Part shown: positions 46,156 through 58,439 of the stretch, in pieces
How positions within the stretch are numbered: position 1 is the stretch's first letter
How the letters are laid out: every line of letters begins with the position of its first letter
Program-made: the position numbers and the translations under genes
Source of the DNA: Rhyacophila brunnea
Lineage: Eukaryota; Arthropoda; Insecta; Trichoptera; Rhyacophilidae
Direction of reading: 5' to 3'
DNA length: 64,000 bases
Assembly (NCBI GenBank): GCA_022495005.1
Contig: JAGYXB010002069.1
Location: 2,356,001 to 2,420,000 of the forward strand
The notes under the pieces: generated by a model
What the model saw: only the letters and a program-made list of their open reading frames with translations
The model's database searches: none
What the model was told of the DNA's origin: nothing

Positions 46156-46425
46156 GTAAGCCAAAAACGCAGCGCCACAACCCCGGATGGAATTGACGAC
46201 AATCCAGGTAACAAACGTACCACACCACATACCTTGTATCGGCCTCTGGCGGTCGCTAAGCCTCCAGAGGTCGATTTAGAATCGCCAAACTTCCCACAGA
46301 TATTCACTACAGATGAAGGGGATAAAGGCATAACGTTTGGGTGGCCTGAAGAAGAAGAATACCTACCCCAAGTAGTAGAGGCGCTTTTAAGTAAAAGGTA
46401 TTTAATGGTAAATGTCATCACATAA
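46132..46425 (+). other. Unrecognised open frame, possible exon or transposon piece
   Basis: A 97-residue plus frame with acidic, Pro-rich content (RSATTPDGIDDNPGNK, LESPNFPQIFTTDEGD, FGWPEEEEYLPQVVEA) lies in a GC-richer patch. It ends at a donor-like AAAAG|GTATTT after LLSK, and acceptor-like GTACAG and ATGTAAG lie at its start. I recognise no family. It could be an exon of an unknown plus-strand gene or an element scrap. Confidence 0.3.
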
Positions 46426-46429
46426 TGAT

Positions 46430-48206
46430 ATAAAAATTAAATCAATCGAGCGGTTAAATTGTTGGAATAATATTATAATATTGATAACCTCAATATAGGA
46501 ATAATATAATATTATGATAGAATCATTTTACCATGGGATTATATTTTTAATCTTACAGATTGTTTCACGAATTCCGTTTTATATCTAACTAAATTTCGTA
46601 AACCTATAACTATATAATTTTCTAAGCCTTTTGTGTTCACGTTGGCACATGCTTCGGGTGGCCATTTTGAATAAAGAAGCGTGGTTTTCAATGTAAATAA
46701 AATGGCGGACGAGTCGGAAAGTGTATGAAGCCCAGACACGGAATTTCGCCTGCGAATTGCCTCTTTAACTTTACCGATGTCATAAACATCATGTTGTTAT
46801 ACTTTTTGACATCGAGGCGATGTCTGCTTCGCTTCGAAGTGGATTATAAAGATGTTTAATTCTGTGTATAATGAAATAAGTTAGAAAAAAATATTTGCAA
46901 AACTAAAATGCCTATGGCATATAAAATAGACGACTTATAATAGATCAATAATAATATATCGTCGTTGAGCTGTTAAAACCTTAGATGTGACATATTAGAA
47001 TGACATAGATATTAGAGTGACTTATTAGAATGTTTTAATTTTTATATTTCTTGTTCGTTTACACCAGGCATGTCCAACTTCAAGTAGGTTGTGATCCCGA
47101 TTTTTCCGGGACGTCCCGTTTTTTAAGTAAAAATAGATTGTCCTGCGCCAGCTACAATCACGATCATTTAATAAATACAAAATATATGTCTAGGTTAAGA
47201 TAAAATAACGTGATGGCTGAGTGATGTAATAATTGTATGAAGTATTAAATCGCTGAAACCTTCTATTGATGTGATTGCCAACAATTCGAAAGACCAAACT
47301 GCGGAGAAATGGCATCAGTTATTCAACGTATTTCCGGAAAAATAGACTTTCAAGCTAACATAATTTATTTTAAGCATATAATCTAATTTGTATACCGAAC
47401 GGGTATTTTCTCAGATGACTTGGTCAGATGTATGAAACATATTACTTGTCTTGTTCAACATGATATCTTCATGTGTTGAATTTTACCAATAGGGCAACAG
47501 AAAGACACTCTTCAGGAAGTAAAATCTTCAGTAAAATCAACAAATATGCGAGTGTCGGGAAAAAATATTGTTTAATATTTTTATTTTGATAGTTAAAAGT
47601 GTTCTGTAGTTTGTGTTGTATCATTCATAATTAATATTATATAAATAAACATTAGAAATATTGAGCTATGCGGTTTTTAGGTTGTCCCGATTTTTGATCC
47701 TAGATCCCGATTTTTTTATTTCTTATGGTAAAGATCCTGATTTGAGTGATTTGGTAAAATAATTATCTAACAATGCTGGCTGTGATCTAATTTCCAGTAT
47801 CAAAAATGACTGATATTATAATGAAGCGATACATTTTGCGTATTTCTCTATCACAAGGAAATATTCAATTTGATAAAAATATGCTACTTATAAAAAGTTG
47901 TAAATTAGTCGGTAGTCGATTATCTCACTGAATTCGAATTGTAATTCTTATATATTTCCAACAGATGGAACACCAAGCATTTGTATATTTTTTAATTGAC
48001 AATAATTAATGTATCTAATATTTTCGTCTTCAACGTCAATACACAATCGTTGTTATTTAATCGGATGTACAATGACGTTTATCCGTTTTGACAGCAGGTC
48101 GCGTCGAATTACTATTGGCAGTGTGTGCGCGTGAGAGACTTGCAATATTACGGGCAGTTATGATTTATGGTCATGTTCGTGTCGAGTCGAATTTCAGTGT
48201 GCTTTG
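46430..48206. mobile_element. Decayed repeat DNA, hAT-like words, no gene
   Basis: Near 47068-47160 and 47690-47770 the related words ATCCCGATTTTTCCGGGAC and GTCCCGATTTTTGATCC / CCCGATTTTTTTATTTC suggest the two ends of an old element. Ends could not be fixed. Otherwise nothing. Confidence 0.35.
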
Positions 48207-48329
48207 CTCATAAGTAGAGGCCGGATTACATGCATTTGCATATTTAGCCCATTCTCACCAGTTATTGGATATTTTACCTAAAATGTAGTAATGATGCATG
48301 TTTTCGCTATATTTTATATTTCGAGGCCA

Positions 48330-48855
48330 TCAAAGGTGTAGTAAATGACTTCGATAGTGCAGAAGCTATGGCAGTTTGTCAATCCAAGGAAGCATTTTTA
48401 ACGATTCTAGTATAAAAAACATAGCTGTGATTAGCACTAATTTTTCCCACATACTGCGAGTATTAAAAAGCTTGAAACTCAATGTTTGGCTTTGATCAGT
48501 TAGGTAATGAATACAATCCGCGGAATGAACTCTGCATTGCCAGAGGTATTTCCGCGTAAACTTAGAGGGAAGTTTGAAAACATTTTGAACAATAACCCAG
48601 GCTTCGAACCTCTGTTCCTGTGTAACCCCTGTTCCTGTTTGAATCAGTGTCAAATTGATACCTAGTTTTAGTAATGGGCCGGGTGAACTTTTGCCAGAAA
48701 CAATACGCACTAACATAGCACCCAAATTCAAATACCGCCCAGTTACCTCAGTGGATGTGGAACGGTTCTTTACCACATATAAAAATATTTTCAGTGATCT
48801 AAGACACAATCTTATTACTGAACATTTGGAATTGTATCTGATTATTAACGTTTAA
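48330..48855 (+). pseudogene. hAT transposase relic (CGGBP1-like C-terminal part)
   Basis: Plus-strand pieces in changing frames read AIKGVVNDFDSAEAM, then NSALPEVFPRKLRGKFENIL then NNNPGFE, then YRPVTSVDVERFFTTYKNI and NLITEHLELYLIINV. The last is the hAT C-terminal dimerisation helix (SVDVERSFSAYKN-L-D-R-NLT-ENLE-YL). Stops and frameshifts show it is dead. It resembles the CGGBP1-like hAT family frequent in insects. Confidence 0.8.
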
Positions 48856-48889
48856 AAGAGTAGGTAACAAAATGTTAAATAATTGTTAA

Positions 48890-50277
48890 GGGGGGACATG
48901 CTCGTCGAAGGTCAAAATTGAGTTTTTATTGTATTTTCAAACCATGATCCTGGACACTCCTTAAACGTTGTAGATAATCTATTTATATAATTTTGAAGCC
49001 TTATTATCCTTTATAGTTATTTTACACATTTGATGACTGTATGAAGTATTTTTGTTACATAAAATAGTATTCTTTTAAACCTCTCGCTCTAATGTTTTAG
49101 AATATAGTCATATTTCGGTACAGAACTGTGCAGTGGTGTTAAGATTTTTTACATTTATTAATTTTTAAACGCATTTATAAAACCATTAGTATAATTTATT
49201 ACGAGATAATTTTTGTAAAATATTCACGATAAAAATTATTTTGATAATCTCTGTGATCCCAAATTTGACAAGAATTAGGTATTTTATTATTCAAAAAATC
49301 GGCAAGATTAACACATTTGAAGATGATTCTAAAGATACTTATTATAAGCTATGTCTTTGACCATGCAAGTGTGATAAACATCTTATGAATAATGATTGCT
49401 TTATAATAATTATTGACCCAAGAATAAGGTAGTGTTTTTTGAAATACGCCATTTCTTTTGTCATTCCCTAGTGGTTAAGCTACAACATACGGCCGTAGCC
49501 ATAAAATGACAAACTATAATTAAAGTAGGGAGTAAAATTATGTTAACGCGCGTGTTTGAACATGTACCTAACTGAATTTTTTTTATTTTTTTTTAAAACG
49601 GTACATGTTCAAACACGCGCGTCAATATCATTTGACTCCCTACTTCAATTATAGTTTGTCAATTTATGGCTACGGCCGTATGTTGTAGCTTAACTACTGG
49701 GGAATGACAAAAGAAATGGCGTATTTCAAAAAAACACTACCTATTCTTAGGTCAATAATTATTATAAAGCAATCATTATTCGTAAAATATTTATCACACT
49801 TGAATGGTCAAAAACATAGCTTATAATAAGTATCTTTAGAATCATCTTCAAATGTGTTAATCTTGCCGATTTTTTGAATAATAAAATGCCTAATTCTTGT
49901 CAAATTTGGGATCACAGAGATTATCAATATAATTTTTATCGTGAATATTTTACAAAAATTATCTCGTCATAAATTATACTAATGGTTTTATAAATGCGTT
50001 TAAAAATTAATAAATGTAAAAATCTTAACACCACTGCACAGTTATGTACCGAAATATGACTATATTCTAAAACATTAGAGCGACAGGTTTAAAAGAATAC
50101 TATTTTATGTAACAAAAACACTTTATGCAGTCATCAAATGTTTAAAATAACTATAAAGGATAATAAGGCTTCAAAATTATATAAATAGATTATCTACAAC
50201 GTTTAAGGAGTGTCCAGGATCATGGTTTGAAAATACAATAAAAAGTCAATTTTGACCTTCGACGAGCATGTCCCCCC
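48890..50277. mobile_element. Nearly perfect 1.39-kb foldback element with TTAA flanks
   Basis: Two arms of about 679 bp (48890-49568 and 49600-50277) are inverted copies, separated by a 31-bp AT loop, with only scattered mismatches. The outer ends are GGGGGGACATGCTCGTCGAA, flanked by TTAA (48886-48889, 50278-50281); TA would also fit. No transposase seen in either arm. The inner CATTTAACGCGCGTG-like core (GTTAACGCGCGTGTTTGAAC) recurs near 59637. Confidence 0.9.
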
Positions 50278-50439
50278 TTAATTAATAATTTATCGTCGAT
50301 TTAATTTTGAAATAAAAAAAACTGAAAATTAGTATCTTTTTATTATTTATTTTGACACTTTTCATGCATATTTTAAGCATTTTTCATTTTTAGCTTTTTA
50401 TGTTGCATATAATCCGGTCTCTACTCATAAGAGTAGGAT

Positions 50440-52315
50440 TTTGCTAATATTATGATTTTCAAGTGTTTCAAATCATCACTGAAATGAATCCACCATTAAG
50501 GAAACACTTTATATCTTTCGATATGATGACATAAAGTAATAACATATACACATCAATAAGGTATATTTTCGTTTATCTGGATATTTGTAATGCTCGCATT
50601 TCTCACCTTTATTCCTATATCCTAAATTATCTAAATCGATTGAGCGAATAATATTGTTTATAATCGTTTAGTCTATTTAACAGGTTTAGCTACATATGGT
50701 CTGAATTATGGGGTATCAATGTGCTGTTTCTGGAGTGGATTTGATGAGTAATATTTAAAAGAAAAATCCTGGAGACATCTCAAGTGAATTTATGTGTCAT
50801 GTCAAAATTTCAATTCAAATGAGATTCTTCCATGCATAGTATTCGAGTAGATATTCGCTTGATAAATATACTCAAGTTGGAAACATACCTATATGTATTT
50901 ATATACACTGCTATACATATATGCACGGTTTATAATTTATTTATTGCAAAGATTCTTGAACAAACACGCATCGGCCGTGAGCAACAACTGTAAAAACTTT
51001 TCAGGACGAACATATTATTAGGCCTGTTATACTACTCGACTTTTATTGTAATCGGGGAACTAGGTACTCGGTTATAAATACGATTGATCGGGTATTTTTT
51101 GCTTGTAAATGTTCAATGTTCTACTGCTGACCTTAAAATTAAATTTGCATCGATGTTCCAATCACCGTACATTTAAAACGTACCAATTTGTCTAAGTATT
51201 AACATATAGTAATATAAAATTGTTTTTATGTTCAGTTGGTAAAATTTTACAGGTGGCAGTTTTACATTTAAATTTTACTTAAGTACCTAAGTATTTTTTT
51301 TAAATAAAAAAATACCAATTATTGAATTAAAACACTATTATTATACATATTCGATGTAGTTTTGGTTGGTACCTATTAATAATCTAAGTGTCCAAAAAAT
51401 GGAGAGGAAAACAAAAGTTACACTTATAATCTCGTGTGCAGAACACTCACTGTTTTTGTTCTTATTTGTGTCTATAGATTTTTGTTTTTATGACACTCCC
51501 AGTTTACTATTAATTATATATTAATTTATTAAAATCATACATTATATAATATATAATTACACGGATAATTAATACATATAAAAAATGAGTAAAGGTGTGA
51601 ATATTATAGTAATATGTAGGTATCTATATTTATTGATTTTTACATTACTTTGCGTTTCTTAATCAAAGAACAATTATTAAATAAAACATTCAACAATTCG
51701 AATAATAATTGTAGCCACCCACAATAATTATTATTTTAGGCCAAAGTTTGTATAACCAATTTGTGATTAAAAAACTACGTATACCTACTTAAAACACATT
51801 GAAATTCTGTATACATTAGTATTAAAAGTTCTCAATATAAAAATATATTATAATAGTATTTGAATGTTTTCGTAAATCCTAATAGTCAAATTGAACGGCA
51901 AAATCTTTCAGTTCGATTATCCAAAGGTTGAATCAATTTATTTTATAGATTAACCGGTTAATCAATAATCGGTTTGCCACACCTAGCATTATAGTCGTAA
52001 AATAATACATTTAGGACCAATTTATACACTGTATATGACGACGTACACATAACATTATTGGCAATTTTGAAGTTAAGCTAGTTTTTTATTGAGGTAAAGA
52101 TATGTTTAAAACTCATTTTCATATAGTTAACTTGTTTAACTGAAAACGAACATGTTTGTCAAAGTTGAAATCGTTGGTTAGGTATATTAAAAAATATAAT
52201 TATTTATCTATTACATAGTAAGCACCTAGCTCCACGAAAGAGGTTGAAGAAGAGGGCAATCGAATCAAAACTAAGATTTATTTTATTTTGTTTACTGTCA
52301 ATTCATGGTGGAACT
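50440..52315. other. AT-rich stretch with nothing recognised
   Basis: Near 51950-51985 AACCGGTTAATCAATAATCG, then GTTTGCCACACCTAG, resembles a decayed hAT end. No gene. Confidence 0.4.
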
Positions 52316-52322
52316 GCATTGC

Positions 52323-52548
52323 ATTGTTGTTTTTATTTAATAAAACGCATTTTTTTTGTAGTACTTATTCCACTTTTAATCAATAGATTAGGACCGGTTT
52401 CGTCCGCCTCAGAGGGACAGAGGCTCAGTTGAAAATGTCCCTCTCTGAGGCGGACGAAACCGGTCCTAATCTATTAGTTTTGTATTGTTGTTTTTATTTA
52501 ATAAAACGCATTTTTTTTTGTAGTACTTATTCCACTTTTAATCAATAG
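52323..52548. repeat. 65-bp direct repeats flanking a 37-bp-arm hairpin
   Basis: The unit from ATTGTTGTTTTTATTTAATA to CCACTTTTAATCAATAG occurs at 52323-52386 and 52483-52548, differing mainly in the T-run length. Between them is an inverted pair: ATAGATTAGGACCGGTTTCG then TCCGCCTCAGAGGGACA, its complement, and a 16-bp loop. Confidence 0.9.
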
Positions 52549-52559
52549 ACCAGTTGACG

Positions 52560-54280
52560 TCTATGGACTTTTGGTTTAAAAAAAAAGTTTCCGTTATGAA
52601 TAGATTAAAAAGGTGAATTATTATTTCAAGACTAAACCAAACCTAACCTTACATAACGTTACCAAAACTAACATACCCCAACCTAATATAATCTTAGTTT
52701 GTGATAATGATGCATCAAAATGAATGAAAATTTAAAATTTAAAATTAACAATTATTGGATCGAAAAACATCTGCACTGAGAGAAATTATGGTATTTAATG
52801 CTATTTAATATAACTGTCTACATGGAATAAACTGTTTTCGTTAAAAAATGTAAAAAAGCTCATGCGGGCATCTGCGGCACAATTACCATATTATTATGTT
52901 ACTTTAGGTACAAAATCTGTACTTTACTAATTTTCATGATTGTTTTTTTTACAAGTTTCATGACGAAATAAAAATAGATGATCTTCCATTTTGGACCAAT
53001 CTCCTATCAGGCAACCTTCGTTAGGTATTTATATTCTTTTAAATCAAAAGCGGTCATATCATCCTGTTCACGAATTATAACAGGTGTCAGAAAAGTTATA
53101 ATCACTGATACTTCTTGTTAGGGCTTACATATTATGTGCGTGTAGTTAATCGCAGTTTTACCATAATAAAAGATAACTACCTAATGAGAATTATTATACT
53201 CTAGTAGGTTAATGAAGTTAATGGTGTAACTTTCTAACGGTTTAAACTGTAAAGTATCTAATGATAATCATCCATATAGAACCAGACAAATTCAAGCACC
53301 ATTTAGTGATTTTTTTTAAATTCATTTATTTTTATAAATTTTCCTGACTAGAAGTGATTATAGAATATAGATTAACAGTGACGTCCCGTGGGGGTAGGCA
53401 GATTGGGCATCGCTTGGGGGCGGCAGTTACCCAAAGGGCGGCAAATCGAGGAGAATCATTAGATATATTACCTACCTATAGAAATAGCTACCCAAACTTT
53501 ATAATAACGGAAATATCTTTCTATTAAAAAATTCAGCTCACTGGTTGAAAACAAAATGTATTAATTATGTACTAAAAAAGTTTTAAAAGGATTTTCTTGT
53601 CGGGTTCGCGATGTCTAGTTTACTTCAGTTGTCCTTGAACGTCACATTCTTGGTGAACAACAATGATACGTGCGTACCTAATTTAAAATGTATCCAAATA
53701 TGTTTGCCAGTCACTCACGAGTTTTGGAAGTTGTCAAGTGTATTTTTAAATCTACCTATCTGAAACCATAGACTCGCAATATTGTCTATTGAAGCATAGA
53801 TGGCATTTAAATTAGATTTAGTGGTATATATATTGTTAGTAATGTATCCATGCAACACATTTCTTAGATATTGGAATCATGAAAGGATGATAATATAAAG
53901 TACTGCATAAAAAAATGTGGCGGCATTTTGGCACTGCCTAGGGGCGGAATTCTGTCAAGGGACGTCACTGTAGATTAATAATTGGGATACGATTTGAATT
54001 CAATACCAATTATTGACGGAAGAGAACTTAGTATTTTTTCGGTGTTCCGTGATAAGAACATAATATGATTGGTTATTTCGGCTTCACCGAAGTAATCACA
54101 TGAGTAGTCAAGCTAAGAGTCCTGCACACTCAAGTGAACTCACTAATCGCTCGTTTCGATCAATCCATACGTGAAAAATAAGCATTACATGACAATAAAA
54201 ATACACAATATAAAATATACAATAAAAAGAAAATACACATCAAAGGTAAAAAATCTATGAAATTATAATGAATTTAAGTT
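52560..54280. other. Decayed repeat DNA
   Basis: Around 53380-53460 GTGACGTCCCGTGGGGGTAG, GCAGATTGGGC and near 53920-53970 GGCACTGCCTAGGGGCGG, AAGGGACGTCACTG are approximate inverted ends of an old element (about 590 bp, GTGACGTCCC... / ...GGGACGTCAC). No gene seen. Confidence 0.6.
53382..53971. mobile_element. hAT-like element, CAGTGACGTCCC ends
   Basis: The left end CAGTGACGTCCCGTGGGGG and the reverse complement of the right, CAGTGACGTCCCTTGACAG, are inverted. The flanks ATTAA/ATTAA (AGATTAA at both sides: AGATTAAC before, AGATTAAT after) give an 8-bp duplication with one change. The core has GGGCGGCAAATCG and CTAGGGGCGGAATT. No transposase. Confidence 0.75.
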
Positions 54281-54284
54281 TAGT

Positions 54285-54440
54285 ACTATTCCATTTGAGT
54301 TATTCTTTGCGACCCGGGTTGCACCTTTCGTCACGCCAAAAATGACTGAAATGGAATAGTATAAAACTTAAATACTTTAGAATTTAAACGCAAATTCCAT
54401 CAAGTACCTTCGGTCGATAGTATTAATATTATTAAAAATC
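54285..54440. repeat. Copy of the GACCCGGGTT dispersed repeat
   Basis: TTTAGTACTATTCCATTTGA, TGCGACCCGGGTTGCACC, GAAATGGAATAGTATAAAAC, then CGATAGTATTAATATT. It overlaps in content with 5690-5815 and has inverted TACTATTCCATT / AATGGAATAGTA arms, so it may be a MITE. Confidence 0.65.
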
Positions 54441-54783
54441 TATGAGCTAATTTGTAGTAGATTGATATTGACCAGGGAACATAGAATTAACGGGGAATAA
54501 AATGCTTAACGGATGTGGAGTAATAAATAACCGATCTCAAGTTTGGAAGAATATGGGATAAACTTAAACACGTGTCAATAATACGTGATTCTAAGCTTGT
54601 ACTTCGTTCTGAAAACTGGTCTCGGTTTATGCAATGACGCTCATTCAATATTGTTGTATTTGAAGGTTGCACTACATACTATTGCACGTCTATATTTTGT
54701 ATTTCATTTTCGTAGAACAAAATGTAGCCTATCTGAATTATATTTATTAATCTGTTCTGTGGTATTGATTGAGCTAATATTAA

Positions 54784-55041
54784 GCCACGATGGCCGCGCG
54801 GTTTAAGCGTCAGACTATAGCGTCGTGGGTCCCAGGTTCGAGTCCTGGGTCTGACAAGTACATATATTGTTTTTAAATTTGTGTATGAGTCAGAGTATGG
54901 GCCTAATTGGTTGAGCAAGTGGCTGACATCCATTTCTCGTAAAAACAAAATCTGTTAATACAAACCTCCACTTAGTGGCCCATATAAGGTTAGGAGGCCC
55001 ATATAATGATCTTATCAGGATCGGACATGGTCGAAAAAAGA
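54784..55041 (+). mobile_element. Full-length tRNA-derived SINE
   Basis: The head GCCACGATGGCCGCGCGGTT contains an A-box (TGGCCGCGCGG). GTCCCAGGTTCGAGTCCTGG carries a B-box (GGTTCGAGTCC), in Ser/Leu-tRNA-like order. A tRNA-unrelated body follows (GGTTGAGCAAGTGGCTGACA, AAACAAAATCTGTTAATACA, AACCTCCAC) and ends GATCGGACATGGTCGAAAAA. Fragments recur at 3845, 7140, 8986, 15165, 15628, 20465 and 32400, making this the dominant SINE of the window. Confidence 0.92.
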
Positions 55042-55337
55042 AATATGTACATCTATCTATACCATATAATGTCTTTTTTTAAATTTGGATTTACACAATA
55101 TAACAATGCCTATCATTAATTATTGTACTATTTTTAATCCACGGATAATTACAAACAGTGGGAAACAATTTGTTATTTATTGATTTTCTCGTTTCTTATT
55201 TAAAAATCCAATTTTTTCATGTGTTATTTTAACGATCGGATCCCTGTTTTTGGGATTTGACACTGGGACGGTTGAGCTCACGGGTTTGCTACTACAAGTA
55301 TATTTTAAATGATGTATATTTTTTTTATACCACGGTA

Positions 55338-57837
55338 CAGTGGCGCACCCAGGATTTAATATTGGGGGGGGCCCAAGGAGGAGAAAGTAAATTAGTCCCA
55401 TAGGCTCTTTTTCTTCTTCACAGCCTAATTTCTCGTTGTCTATTGCACTCGGTGTACCTACACCATGGTCCCCACATCCTGAAACGGGCCCTCAGGCTAG
55501 GATATTTGGCGGGCCCCCTACCTACCGCTAAGATTAAAGGCAGTGTGAAACACTACATTAACGTTTTTCAAATTGTGTTTTAGTTGAAATTAAGGGTAGT
55601 TACACAGTGAATTATTGGCGATTTTAAATACATCCACATTAATAATGAAGCTGTCAAGTATCGACACATAATAATCAAAAAATATATTGCACAATTATAT
55701 ACTTAAGTAATTGAAAATTTTCATGGCTATGAAATATAATAGCGGCGCCGCAGGCGACTTTTTTTACTATTAAAGCTAATTATTTGTGATGTGTGTTTAT
55801 CTCACTTATCTGGTCAACCCGACCCGCCGGGCCCTCCACAGCCCGGGCCCCCAGGCTAGAGCCCTGTCAGCCCTCCCTATTCATGACCTACACCACTCCG
55901 GAATTCGAGTGGACACCGAGAATTTTTTGACAGTTCCATTAGGGATTGGGTTTCTAAAAAAACTTGACATTAGTGTTTCGAAATTTTTGTGTTAGAAATT
56001 AAAATCTAAGAAATTGTTCTAAAAAGGGTGCTGGAGAATTACAAATCATTTTTTTGCCAGTGTTTTTATTTGTTTAAGCCCAAAGGTTTATTGGTTTTCA
56101 ATTTCAATGGTTAAAATCATTCTGATAATTTTCATGTTTGGGTGGTGTCAGGGCCCCTTGCCCCCCCCCCCCTTTGGTGCGCCACTTTAACCACCTCACT
56201 TCAGTGTGAAAAATCAAACATTCGTACTTAGCTTCCATAGAAAATAAATGCAAAGTTTTTTTTAAAAATGCCTGTTTTTAAAGGTCTGGATTTGATATAT
56301 TGGTCTATTACAGGTTTTAGCACTGCGGTAATAAAACTATAGATTCCCTGTGTAAATAAAACAGTGCGTAGATATTATAATGTTAGGGTTTCTTGTCTTT
56401 GCGAGGGTAACAAATCCTTTTAATGAGCCTAACATTGACGGAGCACCATCCATACAAATTCCTCCATGATATTTTAGATTTTTCTAAATATGAAGAAATG
56501 GAATCAAAAACATCTTGTCATGTCGTACGCTCGGTGAGTTCTTTGCAGCATAGATATTGATCCACTATTTTGTTTTCATTTATGAAACGAAAACCTGTGA
56601 GGCCAACGGTAGACGCGTGCGATCGATTCGGCAACATCGAAATCACATTAGATCTTTCATCGGCTTTCATAATTTCATGAAGGACTTTTTCGGTTTTCGC
56701 TATTTCGCGGATTTTTCTGTTTTTATCACTATTTTCGCGATGCACTTGCAACAAGCCAGCGGTGCACCGGTTAAGAACCACTGGTCTAGAGCCACAATAT
56801 TTATGCTGAATTCCACCGAAAAAAATGTTTTTTTTTAATTTACACCACCACCGACTGTGGTGGGCATGGCCCCCACATCATGAATGTTTGGCGGGCCCCC
56901 TTACCCATCACCAGGGTTAAGGGGAATGTGATGTTCTACAGTAGTGTTCCCAAATGGTATTCCGTGGATTTAACTATATTGTTAAATAATTCCCTTGAAT
57001 TCTTGATTTGTCGGACCTCATATCATATTATCGATCGTTATCATACTATGAACCACTGGTCGCGACCCTCTCTTGTGGTAGCCAAGTAGCATTCGACCCT
57101 TCGATATTGGATAAATAACCATTTTTATTTTTATTGAAACACTAAAAATAATTGTAATATAAAAAGATACACGTGAATTATTATCATGTAGTTACGTATA
57201 TCATATTTTCATCATACTTCATATTTTTTATGTTAATTTTGATGAAGTACTGAAGTAGTATAGCGCCACATGCGATTTTTTTTATAATATAACAAATTTC
57301 TGGTGTGTGTTTATCTCACAATTAGACGAGCCGCCACGCCGGGCCCTCTTAAGCCCGGGCCCCCAGGCTGTAGCCCTGTCAGCCCATGGTGGTGGGTGTA
57401 GTCGTACTTTTCACCGAATTTGTATCGTCGATTTTAGGTTTTTTAATAGTGAAGTTCCTAAATATTAATTGAAAATGGAAAAAAAAGTATTATTGCATTT
57501 AACTTATACTTTATAGATACACAAACCTACCCAACAGAACACAGCCTAATTTCTCGTTTATCGCACTTTTGTCTATTGCACTCGGTGTACACCACTCCGG
57601 AATTCGGATGGACACCGATAATTTTTTGACATTTCCATTAGAGATTGAGTTTCTAAAAAAACCCGACATTAGTGTTTCGAAATTTTTGTGTTAGAAATTA
57701 AAATTTAAGAAATTTTTCTAGAGGGTGCTGGAGAATTTAAAATCATTTTTGCCGTGTTTTTATTTGTCTAATCTATTGGCTTTCAATTTCAATGTTTTTG
57801 GGGGGGGCCAAGGCCCTTGCCCCTAGGTGCGCTACTG
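55338..57837. mobile_element. Composite 2.5-kb hAT element, perfect 8-bp target duplication
   Basis: The outer ends CAGTGGCGCACCCAGG and CAGTAGCGCACCTAGG (reverse complement of right) are flanked by CCACGGTA on both sides (55330-55337, 57838-57845). Inside are an apparent complete inner copy (55338-56187, right end GGTGCGCCACT), a ZBED-type transposase relic, and further rearranged copies of the same interior (56860-57460 and 57540-57837). No intact gene. Confidence 0.85.
56385..56782 (-). pseudogene. ZBED5-like hAT transposase relic
   Basis: The minus frame reads KTEKVLHEIMKADERSNVIS, then GFRFINENKIVDQYLCCKEL then TERTT, then, after a frame change, DVFDSISSYLEKSKISW. This is the VxEAFLCCKELxxRTTGxDIFDxI segment of ZBED/hAT transposases. 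The upper end CAGTGGTTCTTAACCGGTG (56782 downward) is a typical hAT terminus. Frameshifted and truncated. Confidence 0.8.
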
Positions 57838-57849
57838 CCACGGTATACA

Positions 57850-58400
57850 TAATAATTGGTGTGCAGTTGTAACAGGTGTTGAGGAGAAAACATAGATTTT
57901 CTAATTCTCTTTGAAAAAAATCTTAAAGCTAGGACGAAAATGTTTCATTTATAGTTTTATGGATTTATAGAACACTATAACCGATTTCACAGTACAAATA
58001 TTAAACAAACATAGTAATCATATTACTGTGTTGTTATTTCTTAAAAAAAATATCACATATTATTTTTCCGTCAAAGTTTTATTAAGGGTTAAATTATTAT
58101 TATAAGGTTTGAAAAGAATAAAACAATAAATTTTATTATTAATTTTATTTCCAATAGTTATTTCTCCGCCTTTTGAATATCGTATTTTAACGAATTATTA
58201 TTTAGGAAAAAAATATTATGGCATGTTATATATATGATCATTATTTTTCCATTTAAATAAATTGATATGGAAATTTTATCACGATATAAACTTATCACAA
58301 GTTTAGTTATCCACAAAAGTTGTCTGAAGAAATTATTGTGAAAAAGTCAGTATTAAAACTGAACCACCAAAAACGCCCCACTCTTTTTCCTAAATTGCAG
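57850..58400. other. AT-rich stretch with nothing recognised
   Basis: No coding, RNA or element signal seen. Confidence 0.5.
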
Positions 58401-58439
58401 CACACACACAATATAATAGCATCCTCACGAAAGACAGTC

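Larger units (their letters stand above)
48215..50423 (+). mobile_element. hAT element with 8-bp target duplication, carrying a foldback insertion
   Basis: Perfect 8-bp duplications CTCATAAG (48207-48214 and 50424-50431) flank inverted ends TAGAGGCCGGATTACATGCA and TAGAGACCGGATTATATGCA. Between them are a transposase relic on the plus strand and the 48890-50277 foldback element. Without the insertion the hAT copy is about 0.8 kb. Confidence 0.9.
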
